From JAOAPY01 sp041492185 (GTDB lineage: Bacteria > Acidobacteriota > Blastocatellia > Pyrinomonadales > Pyrinomonadaceae), in NCBI GenBank assembly GCA_041492185.1, contig JBGPWL010000004.1:1-64000 (forward strand): 64,000 nucleotides of DNA. The letters run 5' to 3'. Position 1 is the first letter of the stretch. Each line of letters starts with the position of its first letter. The notes beneath the pieces were generated by a model. It was given only the letters and a program-made list of their open reading frames with translations. It was not told the origin of the DNA and did not search any database. Positions 16,353 through 25,636 of the stretch are shown piece by piece. Position numbers and translations under genes: made by a program.

Positions 16353-17780
16353 TCAAACGTCGAAGTACAAAGCAAACTCGAGCGGATGCGGACGCAGGCG
16401 CAGCGCGTCGATTTCCTTCTCGCGTTTGTAGCGGATCCAGCGCTCAATGAGTTGCGGGCTGAACACGTCGCCCTTCAACAGAAAGTCGTGATCGTTTTCC
16501 AGAGCTTTCAGTGACTCGTCAAGCGAGCCCGGCAGACTTGGTACGTCTTTCAATTCTTCAGGAGAAAGATCGTAGATGTCCTTATCGAGCGGCTCGCCCG
16601 GATGGATCCGATTCTGAATGCCGTCAATCCCCGCGAGCAACATGGCCGCGAATGCCAGATACGGATTGCACGAAGGATCGGGCGGACGAAACTCCAGACG
16701 TTTCAACTTTGGATTTGTGTGGAACATTGGAATGCGGATCGCTGCGGAACGATTGCGCGCTGAGTATGCAAGATTGACCGGCGCTTCGAATCCGGGAACC
16801 AGTCGCTTGTAGCTGTTCGTCGTCGGCGCCGCGAAAGCAACGATCGCGGCGGCATGTTTCAGCAGCCCGCCGATGTAATAGAGTCCCATTTCAGAGAACC
16901 CGCCGTAGCCGTCACCCGCAAACAGTGGCTTATCGCCTTTCCACAGCGATTGATGACAGTGCATTCCCGATCCATTGTCGCCATAGAGCGGCTTGGGCAT
17001 AAAGGTCGCCGCCTTGCCATACTGGTAAGCAGTATTGCGAACTACATATTTGAATATCTGCAAGTTGTCGGCCGTGCCCAGGAGCGTGGAATAGCGAAAA
17101 TCGATTTCACATTGGCCCGCGGTGGCGACTTCGTGGTGATGACATTCAACACTGATGCCGCACTTCGCAAGCGTCAAAGAAATCTCTGAACGAAGGTCGC
17201 TCAATGAATCGGTTGGCGGAACCGGAACGTAGCCTTCCTTGGCGCGGATGTGATAGCCGAGATTCGTGCCCCGAAACTCGTCCGCATCGCGACCGCTGTT
17301 CCAATGTCCCTCGTCCGAATCGATTGTGTAACCAGCGGAGTTCTGGTTGTTATGATACTTGACCGAATCGAATACAAAGAACTCGGCTTCCGGCCCGAAG
17401 TTGGCCGTGTCTGCCAGCCCGGTAAATCGGAGGTAGCTTTCAGCACGAACCGCCACCGAACGGGGGTCAAAGGCGTAGCCCTCTTTGGTAATCGGGTCGA
17501 CGGCGTTGCCAATCAGACAAAGCGTTGGCTCTTCGGCGAACGGATCCATCCACAAGTACCGCGTCGGGTCGGGAACCAAAAGCATGTCTGACTCGTGAAT
17601 TGCGGCCCATCCGCGAATGGATGATGCGTCAAAGCCGAACCCGTCCTCGAAGGACTCCTCGGAGAGCTCTCCGATTGGAAAAGTCAGGTGTTGCCACGAG
17701 CCCGGCAGGTCGGTAAAGCGTATGGAAACAAATTTTGCCCCATGGTCAGAGGCATATTTCAAGACAGTCTTTGGGTTCAT
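16353..17780 (-). CDS. glnA: Type I glutamine synthetase
   Basis: Makes glutamine from glutamate, ammonia and ATP. 475 residues, as expected for type I-beta. Motifs seen: FDASSIRGW near residue 50, EAEFFVFD, NGSGMHCHQSLWK (269-281), NRSAAIRIP (343-351), and the C-terminal DKDIYDLSPEE. Tyr403 in that last motif is the adenylylation site used by GlnE, so this enzyme should be covalently regulated by the GlnE encoded 1.7 kb away. AGGAG precedes the ATG by 5 bases. A consensus sigma-70 promoter sits about 140 bases upstream. Confidence 0.97.
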   Translation of the reverse strand: MNPKTVLKYASDHGAKFVSIRFTDLPGSWQHLTFPIGELSEESFEDGFGFDASSIRGWAAIHESDMLLVPDPTRYLWMDPFAEEPTLCLIGNAVDPITKEGYAFDPRSVAVRAESYLRFTGLADTANFGPEAEFFVFDSVKYHNNQNSAGYTIDSDEGHWNSGRDADEFRGTNLGYHIRAKEGYVPVPPTDSLSDLRSEISLTLAKCGISVECHHHEVATAGQCEIDFRYSTLLGTADNLQIFKYVVRNTAYQYGKAATFMPKPLYGDNGSGMHCHQSLWKGDKPLFAGDGYGGFSEMGLYYIGGLLKHAAAIVAFAAPTTNSYKRLVPGFEAPVNLAYSARNRSAAIRIPMFHTNPKLKRLEFRPPDPSCNPYLAFAAMLLAGIDGIQNRIHPGEPLDKDIYDLSPEELKDVPSLPGSLDESLKALENDHDFLLKGDVFSPQLIERWIRYKREKEIDALRLRPHPLEFALYFDV

Positions 17781-18216
17781 TTGATCTCCTGAAGGTTATT
17801 GGGAGTGTTAGGGGTGCTCTTCGCCCCGGCGTGGTGTTTGGTGCGAAGTAATTGGAAACCCTGTTTGATCTGCGGCACGAAGCGATCGTCATCGGAACGA
17901 CGGCGCGTAAAAAAACTTGCATTATAGTGACGCCGGGCATTATGTCAAGGTTTTGCTTGCAACTGCAAATTTGTCCTCTTGGAGAGGAACTCTCCTTCCC
18001 GGCCTAAATGCTTTGAGGTCCGCGACTTAACCAATTTGTCTTTCCCTTCAGAGTCAAAAAAAGTTATAGACCGACCCTGTGTTTTCTGTTACATTGCGCA
18101 ACTAAGCGTTCCATCCAAGAAATCTCCGCTACTCGATTCGGGATGATGTACAGGTACGATTCTTTCACCAGAGTAACGCGCGCAACAGTACGACAGGCAA
18201 GCCAGGAGACTGCGAA
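17781..18216. other. Divergent regulatory region between glnA and speA
   Basis: 436 bases without a gene. On the minus strand it holds the glnA promoter and a 5' leader of about 130 nt. On the plus side it holds the speA leader. A short hairpin GGAGAG-GAA-CTCTCC lies at 17981-17995. I found no consensus promoter for speA and no known riboswitch pattern, including the cyanobacterial glutamine element. Confidence 0.6.
17921..17948 (-). promoter_or_regulatory. Consensus sigma-70 promoter of glnA
   Basis: On the minus strand TTGACA (17948-17943) and TATAAT (17926-17921) are both perfect and are separated by 16 bases. Transcription would start near 17914, giving a leader of about 130 nt before glnA. 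No sigma-54 (GG-N10-GC) site was noticed, which suggests that regulation here is mainly by adenylylation. Confidence 0.8.
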
Positions 18217-20151
18217 TTGACAACGGCAATTGAGCAAACGCTCGAAACTTACGGGATAGAAAATTGGGGCGCGGGCTACTTTGACGTTAATCGCAAGGGC
18301 AATCTGATCGTACATCCGGCCGAGGGTGATCCGCGTTCCGCGGACCTAAAGGAGATCATCGACGACCTGGCTCGGCGTGGCATTACTGCCCCTGTGCTCT
18401 TGCGCTTTCCGCAACTGGTGGCTGGCCAGGTGCGAAAACTACAGCGCGCTTTCAGCAAGTCCATCCGCGAGTTTGAATACCAGGGCGCGCACATGTGTGT
18501 CTATCCGATGAAGGTGAATCAGCAGCGCTCGGTGGTTGAAGAATACCTGCGGGAAGGTTCGCGTTACGACTTCGGCCTCGAAGCAGGTTCGAAAGCCGAA
18601 CTCTACGCCGCCCTCGCGCTCGAGCAATCGCCCGACAGTCTTCTGGTGCTCAATGGATTTAAGGACGAGGAGTTTATCGAACTCGCTTTCGCAGGAGCCC
18701 AAAGCGGCAAACGAGTCGTTATCGTCATTGAGAAACTCAACGAGCTCGATCACGTCTTGAATATCGCCAAGCACCACGAGGGCGCGCTGCCGATGATCGG
18801 AATGCGCGTCAAACTCTATTCGAAGGGCTCTGGTCGCTGGGAAAAATCCGGTGGTGAAGCGGCGAAGTTCGGCTTGACGACGACTGAGCTGTTGGAAGTC
18901 GTGCGCCGGCTTGAAGAGGCTGACCGGATCGACATGCTGCGGCTCCTTCATTTCCACATTGGCTCACAGTTGACCGACATCAAGCGCATCAAGAACGCGA
19001 TGAAAGAAGCGGCGCGTGTCTATGCCAAGGTGCATCAGATGAAGGTGCCGATCGATCTGCTGGACGTGGGCGGCGGGATGGCAGTCGATTACGACGGTTC
19101 GAAGACCGCATTCGATTCGTCGGCCAACTACAGCGCGCAGGAATTTGCCAACGACGTAATTTATACGATCAAACAAGTGTGTGATGACGAGAACGTTCCG
19201 CATCCGACGATCATTCAGGAGTCGGGCCGCTTTCTTTCCGCCTATCACGCCATCCTGATCACAAACGTGCTGGACGAGATCGAGACGGTGGTCGAAGACA
19301 TCACGCCCATCGCGCTTGACGACGACGATCCACAGGTCGTGATCGAGTTGAGCGACTTGCGCGAGTCGATCACCGTCAAAAACTATCGCGAGTATTATCA
19401 CGACGCGCTGGAGCATCGCGAAGAGCTTTTCACGTTATTCAATCTTGGTCTGATTTCGTTGGAGGATCGCGCAAAAGGCGAAGTGCTTTTCTGGGACGTC
19501 TGCGAGACGGCGGACAAGTACGCGCAGCAGGCAAAGTACGTGGCCGAAGAGTTTGGCGATCTGCGCCGGCTCTTGTGCGCAAAGTATCTGACCAACTTTT
19601 CAGTGTTCCGCTCGGTTCCGGATCACTGGGCCCTCGATCAGTTGTTCCCGATTGTGCCGATACATGGACTCAATAAACCGCCAACCGAGTACACCACGCT
19701 TTGCGATATCACCTGCGACTCTGACGGTATCGTCGATAAGTTTGTTGATCTGCACGACGTGAAGCACGTGCTCGAACTTCATGCGCTGGTCCCGGGCGAG
19801 CCCTACTATCTCGCCTTCATGCTCGTCGGCGCTTATCAGGAAGCGATGGGGAATAATCATAATCTCTTCGGCACGCCCCACGAAGCCCATATCTACATTG
19901 ATGACGAGGGTTACCTGATCAAGAAGGTGATTCGCGGCACGACTGTGGGCGGCGCGGCGGAGCGCGCGCGTTACGAGAAATCGCTTTTGCATGATGGCTT
20001 TCGTCGACTGATCAACCAGCGCGTCAAAGATGGCGAGTTGACTGAAGCCCAGGGCACCGAGATCGCCGAATTTTACGAGTCGCGCTACAACACCTACACC
20101 TACCTCGCGGTTAACGGAACCCGTTCGCGCGCGAGGCGCCGAGGCGACTGA
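18217..20151 (+). CDS. speA: Biosynthetic arginine decarboxylase
   Basis: Decarboxylates arginine to agmatine, the first step of the agmatine route to putrescine. The 644 residues match the SpeA family: GYFDVNRKGNLIVHP at the start, the PLP-binding region CVYPMKVNQQRSV (Lys99), HIGSQLTDI and LDVGGGMAVDYDGS. The C-terminal barrel has the long insertion typical of SpeA. The start is TTG at 18217, with CAGGAGA 8 bases upstream. The next gene follows after 30 bases and is probably co-transcribed. Confidence 0.96.
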   Translation: MTTAIEQTLETYGIENWGAGYFDVNRKGNLIVHPAEGDPRSADLKEIIDDLARRGITAPVLLRFPQLVAGQVRKLQRAFSKSIREFEYQGAHMCVYPMKVNQQRSVVEEYLREGSRYDFGLEAGSKAELYAALALEQSPDSLLVLNGFKDEEFIELAFAGAQSGKRVVIVIEKLNELDHVLNIAKHHEGALPMIGMRVKLYSKGSGRWEKSGGEAAKFGLTTTELLEVVRRLEEADRIDMLRLLHFHIGSQLTDIKRIKNAMKEAARVYAKVHQMKVPIDLLDVGGGMAVDYDGSKTAFDSSANYSAQEFANDVIYTIKQVCDDENVPHPTIIQESGRFLSAYHAILITNVLDEIETVVEDITPIALDDDDPQVVIELSDLRESITVKNYREYYHDALEHREELFTLFNLGLISLEDRAKGEVLFWDVCETADKYAQQAKYVAEEFGDLRRLLCAKYLTNFSVFRSVPDHWALDQLFPIVPIHGLNKPPTEYTTLCDITCDSDGIVDKFVDLHDVKHVLELHALVPGEPYYLAFMLVGAYQEAMGNNHNLFGTPHEAHIYIDDEGYLIKKVIRGTTVGGAAERARYEKSLLHDGFRRLINQRVKDGELTEAQGTEIAEFYESRYNTYTYLAVNGTRSRARRRGD

Positions 20152-20181
20152 ACTCAGAACAATTTGCGAGGTTAAGACTCT

Positions 20182-21240
20182 ATGGTCACGCAGCGAAAAC
20201 CCAAAGCATCCAAGTATCTGATTACGCCGACACGTCCGGTTCAGGTGGATCGCGATCGTTCCGTCGCCGGCTTGCTTGAGAAGATGGAAGGCGCCGGCTT
20301 TGGCGGTCGGCAGTTGGCCGAAGCGCATCGCATCTGGCTGGATATGCTTGGCGACAATACGACGATCATGGTGGCCGCATCGGGCGCGCTGATTCCAGCC
20401 GGGATGCGACGCTTGCTGGCTTACGTAATCAAGAATCGTTTCGTTGACGTGCTGGTGCTCTCCGGCTCGTTGCTGTTTCACGATCTGCACGAGACTCTGG
20501 GGCGTTATCACTTCCAGGCGCATCCTAACATGACCGACGCAGAGCTTGACTCGGCGCAGATCAGCCGCATGTGGGATCTGTTGGCGAGCGATGAAGAGTA
20601 TCACGAAGCAAACGAGTGGGTTGGCGGCTTTACGAATCAGCTCGATCAGACGCGGCCTTATTCGACGCGCGAGTTTCTTCATCTGTTAGGTCGCGAGTTG
20701 GCCGAAATTGCGACCGAAGACGGCGTGCTGACTTCGGCGTACAAAGCGCGTGTGCCGATTTTTTGTCCGGCAATCGCCGACAGCGGCATCGCAATCGGCA
20801 TTGCGGCGGCGCGGTTTGAGAAGAAGAACAACTTTCAGTTCGATATTGTTCAGGATGTTCTGGACCTCATGAACGTCAGCGTGCGGGCACGCGTTACGGG
20901 CGTCATCAATCTCGGCGGTGGCACGACCAAAAGTTTTATTCAGCAAACTGAGACTTCAACTACCATCCTCAAAAACCATCATCACGGTCACAAGTACGCG
21001 ATTCAGATCGCGACTGATGCGCCGCATCCCGGCGGCCGCTCCAACGCTGTTTCGTTTGACGAAGGGCTGATCTACGGCAAGCTCGCTCGCGGCGCGCACA
21101 CAGCCTACGTAAACTGCGACGCCACCATTGCCTTGCCCATCCTGGTCACGGCGCTTTCGCAAACAGCGGCGAAGTACATGAAGGGCCGCAAGCGTCCGAA
21201 CTTTGTTTTTGGACGCGAGCTAATGGTCGAAGTGCCCTAA
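20182..21240 (+). CDS. Deoxyhypusine synthase-like protein (probable polyamine aminobutyl/aminopropyl transferase)
   Basis: 352 residues related to eukaryotic deoxyhypusine synthase, an NAD-dependent enzyme that transfers an aminobutyl group from spermidine to a lysine. Motifs seen: HDLHETLGRYHF, VINLGGGTTKSF, the His-rich HHHGHKYAIQI, and FDEGLIYGKLARGA, where Lys in GKL aligns with the catalytic lysine of DHS. Bacteria have no eIF5A, and bacterial homologues are thought to make homospermidine or related polyamines. Its place right after speA supports a polyamine role. The exact acceptor is unknown. Confidence 0.88.
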   Translation: MVTQRKPKASKYLITPTRPVQVDRDRSVAGLLEKMEGAGFGGRQLAEAHRIWLDMLGDNTTIMVAASGALIPAGMRRLLAYVIKNRFVDVLVLSGSLLFHDLHETLGRYHFQAHPNMTDAELDSAQISRMWDLLASDEEYHEANEWVGGFTNQLDQTRPYSTREFLHLLGRELAEIATEDGVLTSAYKARVPIFCPAIADSGIAIGIAAARFEKKNNFQFDIVQDVLDLMNVSVRARVTGVINLGGGTTKSFIQQTETSTTILKNHHHGHKYAIQIATDAPHPGGRSNAVSFDEGLIYGKLARGAHTAYVNCDATIALPILVTALSQTAAKYMKGRKRPNFVFGRELMVEVP

Positions 21241-21304
21241 GGGCGGGCGGCTTAAAGGTCGTCCGTGCCTCACTTAATCAATTAATCGCCTGCGAGGGAA
21301 ACCT

Positions 21305-23275
21305 ATGAAGAGAACTCTTGCGAATCGCCTGCCCGTCGTACTCTTTTCAGTACTGATCACAATCGTACCAGCCATCGTCCAGGCGCAAACTGAAGCCGAC
21401 GTCAAAGCCCATTACACCAAAATGGAACAGATGATTCCGATGCGCGACGGCGTGAATCTGTTCACTTCGATCTACATTCCGAAGGACACGTCGCAGAAAT
21501 ATCCGATCATGCTCGACCGCACGCCCTACAGTGTTGGTCCCTACGGCGCGGACAAGTACCGAACGTCGCTCGGACCCGATGATCTGTTTGCTAAAGAAGG
21601 CTACATCTTCGTCTATCAGGACGTGCGCGGACGCTGGATGAGCGAGGGCGAATTCGAGGACGTGCGTCCGTACATTCCCAACAAAACCGGAAAGCAGATC
21701 GATGAAACCTCAGACACTTATGACACGGTTGATTGGCTGATCAAAAACATTCCCAACAACAACGGCCGCGTCGGGGTCTACGGCATTTCGTATCCGGGCT
21801 TCTACACTTCGATGGCCGGGATCGATAACCATCCGGCGATCAAAGCAATTTCACCGCAGGCTCCGGTGTCCGATTGGTTTCACGGCGACGACATGCATCA
21901 CAACGGCGCGCTCTTTCTCGCGCAGAACTTCGCTTTCTTTACCGGCTTTGGCCAGCCGCGCCCAACACCGGTCTCGAGCGGTGATTATCTCAAACGCTTC
22001 AACTTTGGAACGCAGGACGGTTACAAATTCTATTTGGACATGGGAGGCCTGCGAAACTCCGGTGGTATCTATCAAAAACGACTCGACACGCGCATCAAGT
22101 TTTGGGACGAGATGATGTTGCATCCGAACTACGATCAGTTTTGGAAAGAGCGCAACATCTTTCCGAACTTGAAGAATATCAAAACCGCCGTGATGACTGT
22201 TGGCGGCTGGTACGACAACGAAGATCTCTTCGGCGCGCTCAATACTTATCAATCCATCGAGCGCCAGAATCCCGGCATCTTCAACGTGCTGGTGATGGGC
22301 CCGTGGTGTCACGGCTGCTGGGCGCGAACGGATGGTGACTGGCTGGGCACTGCTTATTTCGGCGGAAAGACCGGCGTGTATTATCGCGAACACTTCGAGC
22401 TGCCGTTCTTCAATTACTTTTTGAAAGACAAGGGCGAGATCTCGCAAATCAAAGAGGTCAACGTGTTCGACACCGGCGCGAATCAGTGGCGCGACGTTCC
22501 TAATTGGTCACCAACTGTCTCAACTGATACGCCACTTTATCTGGCTTCAGACGGTAAACTGGTTTTTGGAGATGGAGCAACTGGCAGGCGTCCGCCAATC
22601 GGCGGAAAACTCTATGACGAATACGTCAGCGATCCGATGCATCCCGTTCCCTACACGCAAAAGATCGCGCTCAACTATCCGCGCGATTTCATGACCGAGG
22701 ATCAGCGTTTCGTCGCCGGCCGTCCGGACGTTCTCGTTTATCAAACTGATCCCTTGACTGAAGACATGACGGTTGCCGGAAACATCAAGCCCGAGCTCTT
22801 CATTTCTTCGAGCGGCACGGATTCGGATTTCATCGTCAAACTCGTAGACGTCTTTCCGGATGATTACCAATATCCGGAAACAGGAAAGAGACTGCCCAAC
22901 AATCAACCCGAAAGAATGCGGCCGCCCGACGGTTCGGCCGGATGTGTGTTTGCACCCGGCGGCTACGAAATGCTCCTGCGCGGCGAACCGTTTCCCGCGC
23001 GCTTCCGCAACGGCTTTGAAAAACCCGTCCCCTTGACGCCAAACACGCCAACGAAAATCTCTTACGTGATGCCGGGCATCGTGCACACTTTCAAGAAGGG
23101 CCACCGCATCATGGTGCAGATTCAGAGCACCTGGTTCCCGCTCGTCGCGCGCAACCCGCAAAAGTTCATGCCGAACTACAAACTTGGTGGAGACTCGGAT
23201 TTTCAGAAAGCCACCGAGCGCGTCTATCACACAGGGCAATACCCTTCGCACGTGACGGTGAGTGTTTTGAAGTAG
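21305..23275 (+). CDS. Secreted CocE/NonD-family hydrolase
   Basis: 656 residues with an N-terminal signal peptide (residues 1-27, ending IVQAQ). The alpha/beta-hydrolase part starts with MIPMRDGVNLFTSIYIPKD and contains the nucleophile elbow GISYPGFYTS, typical of the X-Pro dipeptidyl-peptidase (S15)/CocE group. A C-terminal jelly-roll (VYQTDPLTEDMTVAGNIKP onward) with the ISSSGTDSDFIVKLVDVFP block completes the family layout. Members hydrolyse esters, amides or acyl-amino acids; the substrate here is unknown. Exported, so it likely scavenges substrates in the periplasm. Confidence 0.93.
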   Translation: MKRTLANRLPVVLFSVLITIVPAIVQAQTEADVKAHYTKMEQMIPMRDGVNLFTSIYIPKDTSQKYPIMLDRTPYSVGPYGADKYRTSLGPDDLFAKEGYIFVYQDVRGRWMSEGEFEDVRPYIPNKTGKQIDETSDTYDTVDWLIKNIPNNNGRVGVYGISYPGFYTSMAGIDNHPAIKAISPQAPVSDWFHGDDMHHNGALFLAQNFAFFTGFGQPRPTPVSSGDYLKRFNFGTQDGYKFYLDMGGLRNSGGIYQKRLDTRIKFWDEMMLHPNYDQFWKERNIFPNLKNIKTAVMTVGGWYDNEDLFGALNTYQSIERQNPGIFNVLVMGPWCHGCWARTDGDWLGTAYFGGKTGVYYREHFELPFFNYFLKDKGEISQIKEVNVFDTGANQWRDVPNWSPTVSTDTPLYLASDGKLVFGDGATGRRPPIGGKLYDEYVSDPMHPVPYTQKIALNYPRDFMTEDQRFVAGRPDVLVYQTDPLTEDMTVAGNIKPELFISSSGTDSDFIVKLVDVFPDDYQYPETGKRLPNNQPERMRPPDGSAGCVFAPGGYEMLLRGEPFPARFRNGFEKPVPLTPNTPTKISYVMPGIVHTFKKGHRIMVQIQSTWFPLVARNPQKFMPNYKLGGDSDFQKATERVYHTGQYPSHVTVSVLK

Positions 23276-23319
23276 CTAATCTTGGCCTGCGAGATAATTT
23301 GAATGGTGGTTGGGTAGTT

Positions 23320-24141
23320 TCATCCCAGCCACTGCAGCACTTCCTCTTCGCCGGTGCTGCGCGTGCCACCAACGATACGAATAAAATAGTCTTCAAGCGA
23401 CATTGGCTGGGCTTCGCGGCCATCGCCCTCGATCTGAATTCCTTTTCGCAACTGCGCAAGCGAACCCGACGCCAGCAGTTTGCCTTGCGAAATGATCGCG
23501 ATATCGCTGCACAGGCGTTCGACGATCTCGAGCACGTGTGAAGTGAGAAACACCGTCAGGCCACGCGCGGTCAACTTCGTCAGCAGATCCTTGAGCGTGC
23601 GCGAGGCGATCGCGTCAACGCCCTCGAAAGGTTCATCAAGAAACAAGATCTCGGGGCGGTGAATCAGTGCGCACGCCAGCGAAAGCTTCTTCTTCATGCC
23701 GTGCGAATACTCGACAATCAGCTTCTTCGGTTCGTCCTGTAATTCCATCAGGTCAAGCAGCTCCGGCGCGCGCTCGGCAATTTCCGATTTTTGCAGACCA
23801 TACATTCTTCCCGTGAAGGCAAGCATCTCGGCGCCGGTCAATCTTTCGAAAAGATTCAGGTCTTCCGGCACCACGCCAATTCTGCGTTTGACTTCGAGCG
23901 GCTCGGTTTCCAGGTCGCGTCCGAGCACGCGGATCTTTCCGCTGGTAGGCGCGAGCAGTCCGGTCAGCATTTTTATCGTCGTGGATTTTCCCGCGCCGTT
24001 TGGACCAAGGAAACCGAAGAAGCCTCCGCGCCTCACTTTGAGATCGATGTGATCGACGGCGGCAAAATTAGCAAAGAGGCGCACGAGATCAAAAGTCTCG
24101 ACGGCCATTGAACCCGCTACGGTTTCGATGGAGGATGTCAT
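23320..24141 (-). CDS. ABC transporter ATP-binding protein
   Basis: 273 residues with Walker A GPNGAGKST, the signature YSHGMKKKLSLACAL, and Walker B ILFLDEPFEGVD. The general form is the CcmA/NatA-like ATPase of ABC-2 exporters. No permease gene is next to it in this window, so its partner is either outside or encoded elsewhere. A second start at 24108 (MAVETFDLV) is possible. It follows an AlkP-superfamily gene on the same strand with a 41-base gap. Confidence 0.93.
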   Translation of the reverse strand: MTSSIETVAGSMAVETFDLVRLFANFAAVDHIDLKVRRGGFFGFLGPNGAGKSTTIKMLTGLLAPTSGKIRVLGRDLETEPLEVKRRIGVVPEDLNLFERLTGAEMLAFTGRMYGLQKSEIAERAPELLDLMELQDEPKKLIVEYSHGMKKKLSLACALIHRPEILFLDEPFEGVDAIASRTLKDLLTKLTARGLTVFLTSHVLEIVERLCSDIAIISQGKLLASGSLAQLRKGIQIEGDGREAQPMSLEDYFIRIVGGTRSTGEEEVLQWLG

Positions 24142-24182
24142 CCGTAGCTTTGTACGCGGAGAGAGGGCGGCGCGTCAAGACA

Positions 24183-25454
24183 TTACCCACGCAAGAGCGG
24201 CTGCGCGTCATCGGCGCGCACGTATTCGGGAAGCGTGCGATGCGTGCTCATCAGGAACGCGCTTGAACTGGCCTGGAGCGCATTGCCATGCGTGGCGGCA
24301 ATGCTGACGACATGTTCAAAAGCGGACCAGCCAAAATAATAACCGTCGCGAAAGCTCACCAGCACGTCCGCGTTGTGGCGCACTCGTTGAGTGTGTAGTG
24401 AAGTAAAGAGATTTGCGACCGCATCGGGATAAATGTGACCCGCGGTACGTTCGAGCCACGCGCGATCCGAAGCGTACCCCTCTTCATCGATCGCGCGGGC
24501 TTCACCAAGTTCGCGCACGACGGGAACAAGCCGCAACGGATCGCCTTCCTTTACAACATAGCGATAGCGGGTTGCACCGTTGCTCGCTTTTCGTTCAATG
24601 CGTGCCGTGCCATTCATTCCCGTGACAACAACGGCGGTCTCGCCTTCGCGGTGCAGCGCGAAATCCACGCCTTCGAGTTCGGCAACTGCACCCGCGACAT
24701 TGGGAATAAAATCCTCTCCGGCGCAATACAGCGAAGCATAACCGCACAGCCCCCACGCCGGAATCGCAATACTGTTGCGAAGCTCATGACGCAGGTTCGT
24801 AGTAAGCGAAAAACCATTCGCCCGCAAATGCGTTGCCAGATGCGAGCGGCGATTCTCCTCTAAGTTCATCCCGTGATCCGAGAAAAGCACAATCTCAGTT
24901 TCCGAGCCGCAATAACCCTGGATCTCGCGCAGGATCTCATCAAGTGACTCGAGAGCGATTTGCAATTTTTCAGGCCCGCCAATGTGCAGCAGTCCGTCAG
25001 TTGATTTCACAAAGGCGAAGAAGTCTCGCGTTTTCGGCGTCAGAGCAAAGCGCTCGCGAAAGCGTTGCTGGTCGGTGCGCCAGATTTTTTCCGTCGCCAC
25101 GTAGATGAGAAACTCGAACATCAGCGGCTCTTGATAATCAAGCTCGTCCATGTATGACGACGGCACCTTATCCGGCGTGCGCCTGCCTATGTATTTGCGC
25201 ACCCCGCCGCGCAACTCGCGCTCGTCGCGATCAAAGTAGAGACCTTCGTAACCTGGCGGCGGCGTCGCGCCCAGCATGGCAGCCAAGCCAACGTTGGTGA
25301 GTGTGGGAAACGGCGAGAGCAATCGTGAAGGCGCGTGAAATTTGTCGAACAACCCACGGTTTCTGGCCGCGAGAATCAGGTCGTAAGGCACGCCATCTAG
25401 ACAGAGGAGCAATCTTCGCGGTCGTGCCTGCCTCTCGTTGCTCGTCTTTCGCAT
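24183..25454 (-). CDS. Alkaline phosphatase superfamily (phosphodiesterase/nucleotide pyrophosphatase-like) protein
   Basis: About 423 residues. The core LLLCLDGVPYDLI then FPTLTNVGLAAM (Thr nucleophile region), VLFSDHGMN and the later HGN metal site outline a type I phosphodiesterase/nucleotide pyrophosphatase fold. There is no signal peptide, so it looks cytoplasmic, unlike many family members. The ATG at 25454 is chosen (CAGG upstream); the in-frame extension up to 25544 runs into an inverted-repeat element and is unlikely to be coding. Substrate unknown. Confidence 0.82.
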   Translation of the reverse strand: MRKTSNERQARPRRLLLCLDGVPYDLILAARNRGLFDKFHAPSRLLSPFPTLTNVGLAAMLGATPPPGYEGLYFDRDERELRGGVRKYIGRRTPDKVPSSYMDELDYQEPLMFEFLIYVATEKIWRTDQQRFRERFALTPKTRDFFAFVKSTDGLLHIGGPEKLQIALESLDEILREIQGYCGSETEIVLFSDHGMNLEENRRSHLATHLRANGFSLTTNLRHELRNSIAIPAWGLCGYASLYCAGEDFIPNVAGAVAELEGVDFALHREGETAVVVTGMNGTARIERKASNGATRYRYVVKEGDPLRLVPVVRELGEARAIDEEGYASDRAWLERTAGHIYPDAVANLFTSLHTQRVRHNADVLVSFRDGYYFGWSAFEHVVSIAATHGNALQASSSAFLMSTHRTLPEYVRADDAQPLLRG

Positions 25455-25515
25455 AGTTACCTGGCTTTTCAGTTTGAACACTCGATTCCGTGTTGAACCG
25501 GCGGAGACGAGGTCA

Positions 25516-25593
25516 CGATCCACGAACTCACACGAAATAGGCACGAAACTAGTTCGAGTATCTTCGTGGAATTTCGTGTGAATTCGTGGATCG
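25516..25593. repeat. Inverted repeat, CGATCCACGAA family, copy 1
   Basis: Arms 25516-25538 and 25571-25593 (23 nt) differ at one base. The same arm sequence recurs near 38351-38371 and 53216-53284, so it is a dispersed family. It lies between the AlkP-like and TPR genes. Confidence 0.88.
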
Positions 25594-25636
25594 TATTCTC
25601 TGAAATCATTTTCCAGTGTCCCGCTGAGACGAGAGC

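Noticed and set aside
18036..18069. Promoter for speA (TTGTCT and TTATAG)
   Set aside because: The spacing between the two boxes is about 22 bases, too long for sigma-70; not convincing.
17781..18216. Glutamine riboswitch or other leader RNA before glnA
   Set aside because: I looked for the known glnA element pattern in the leader and did not see it. A small hairpin at 17981-17995 lies outside the transcribed leader.
19600..20682. 360-residue minus-strand frame across speA and the DHS-like gene
   Set aside because: Both sense genes have full conserved motifs; this frame has no recognisable domain and no ribosome binding site.
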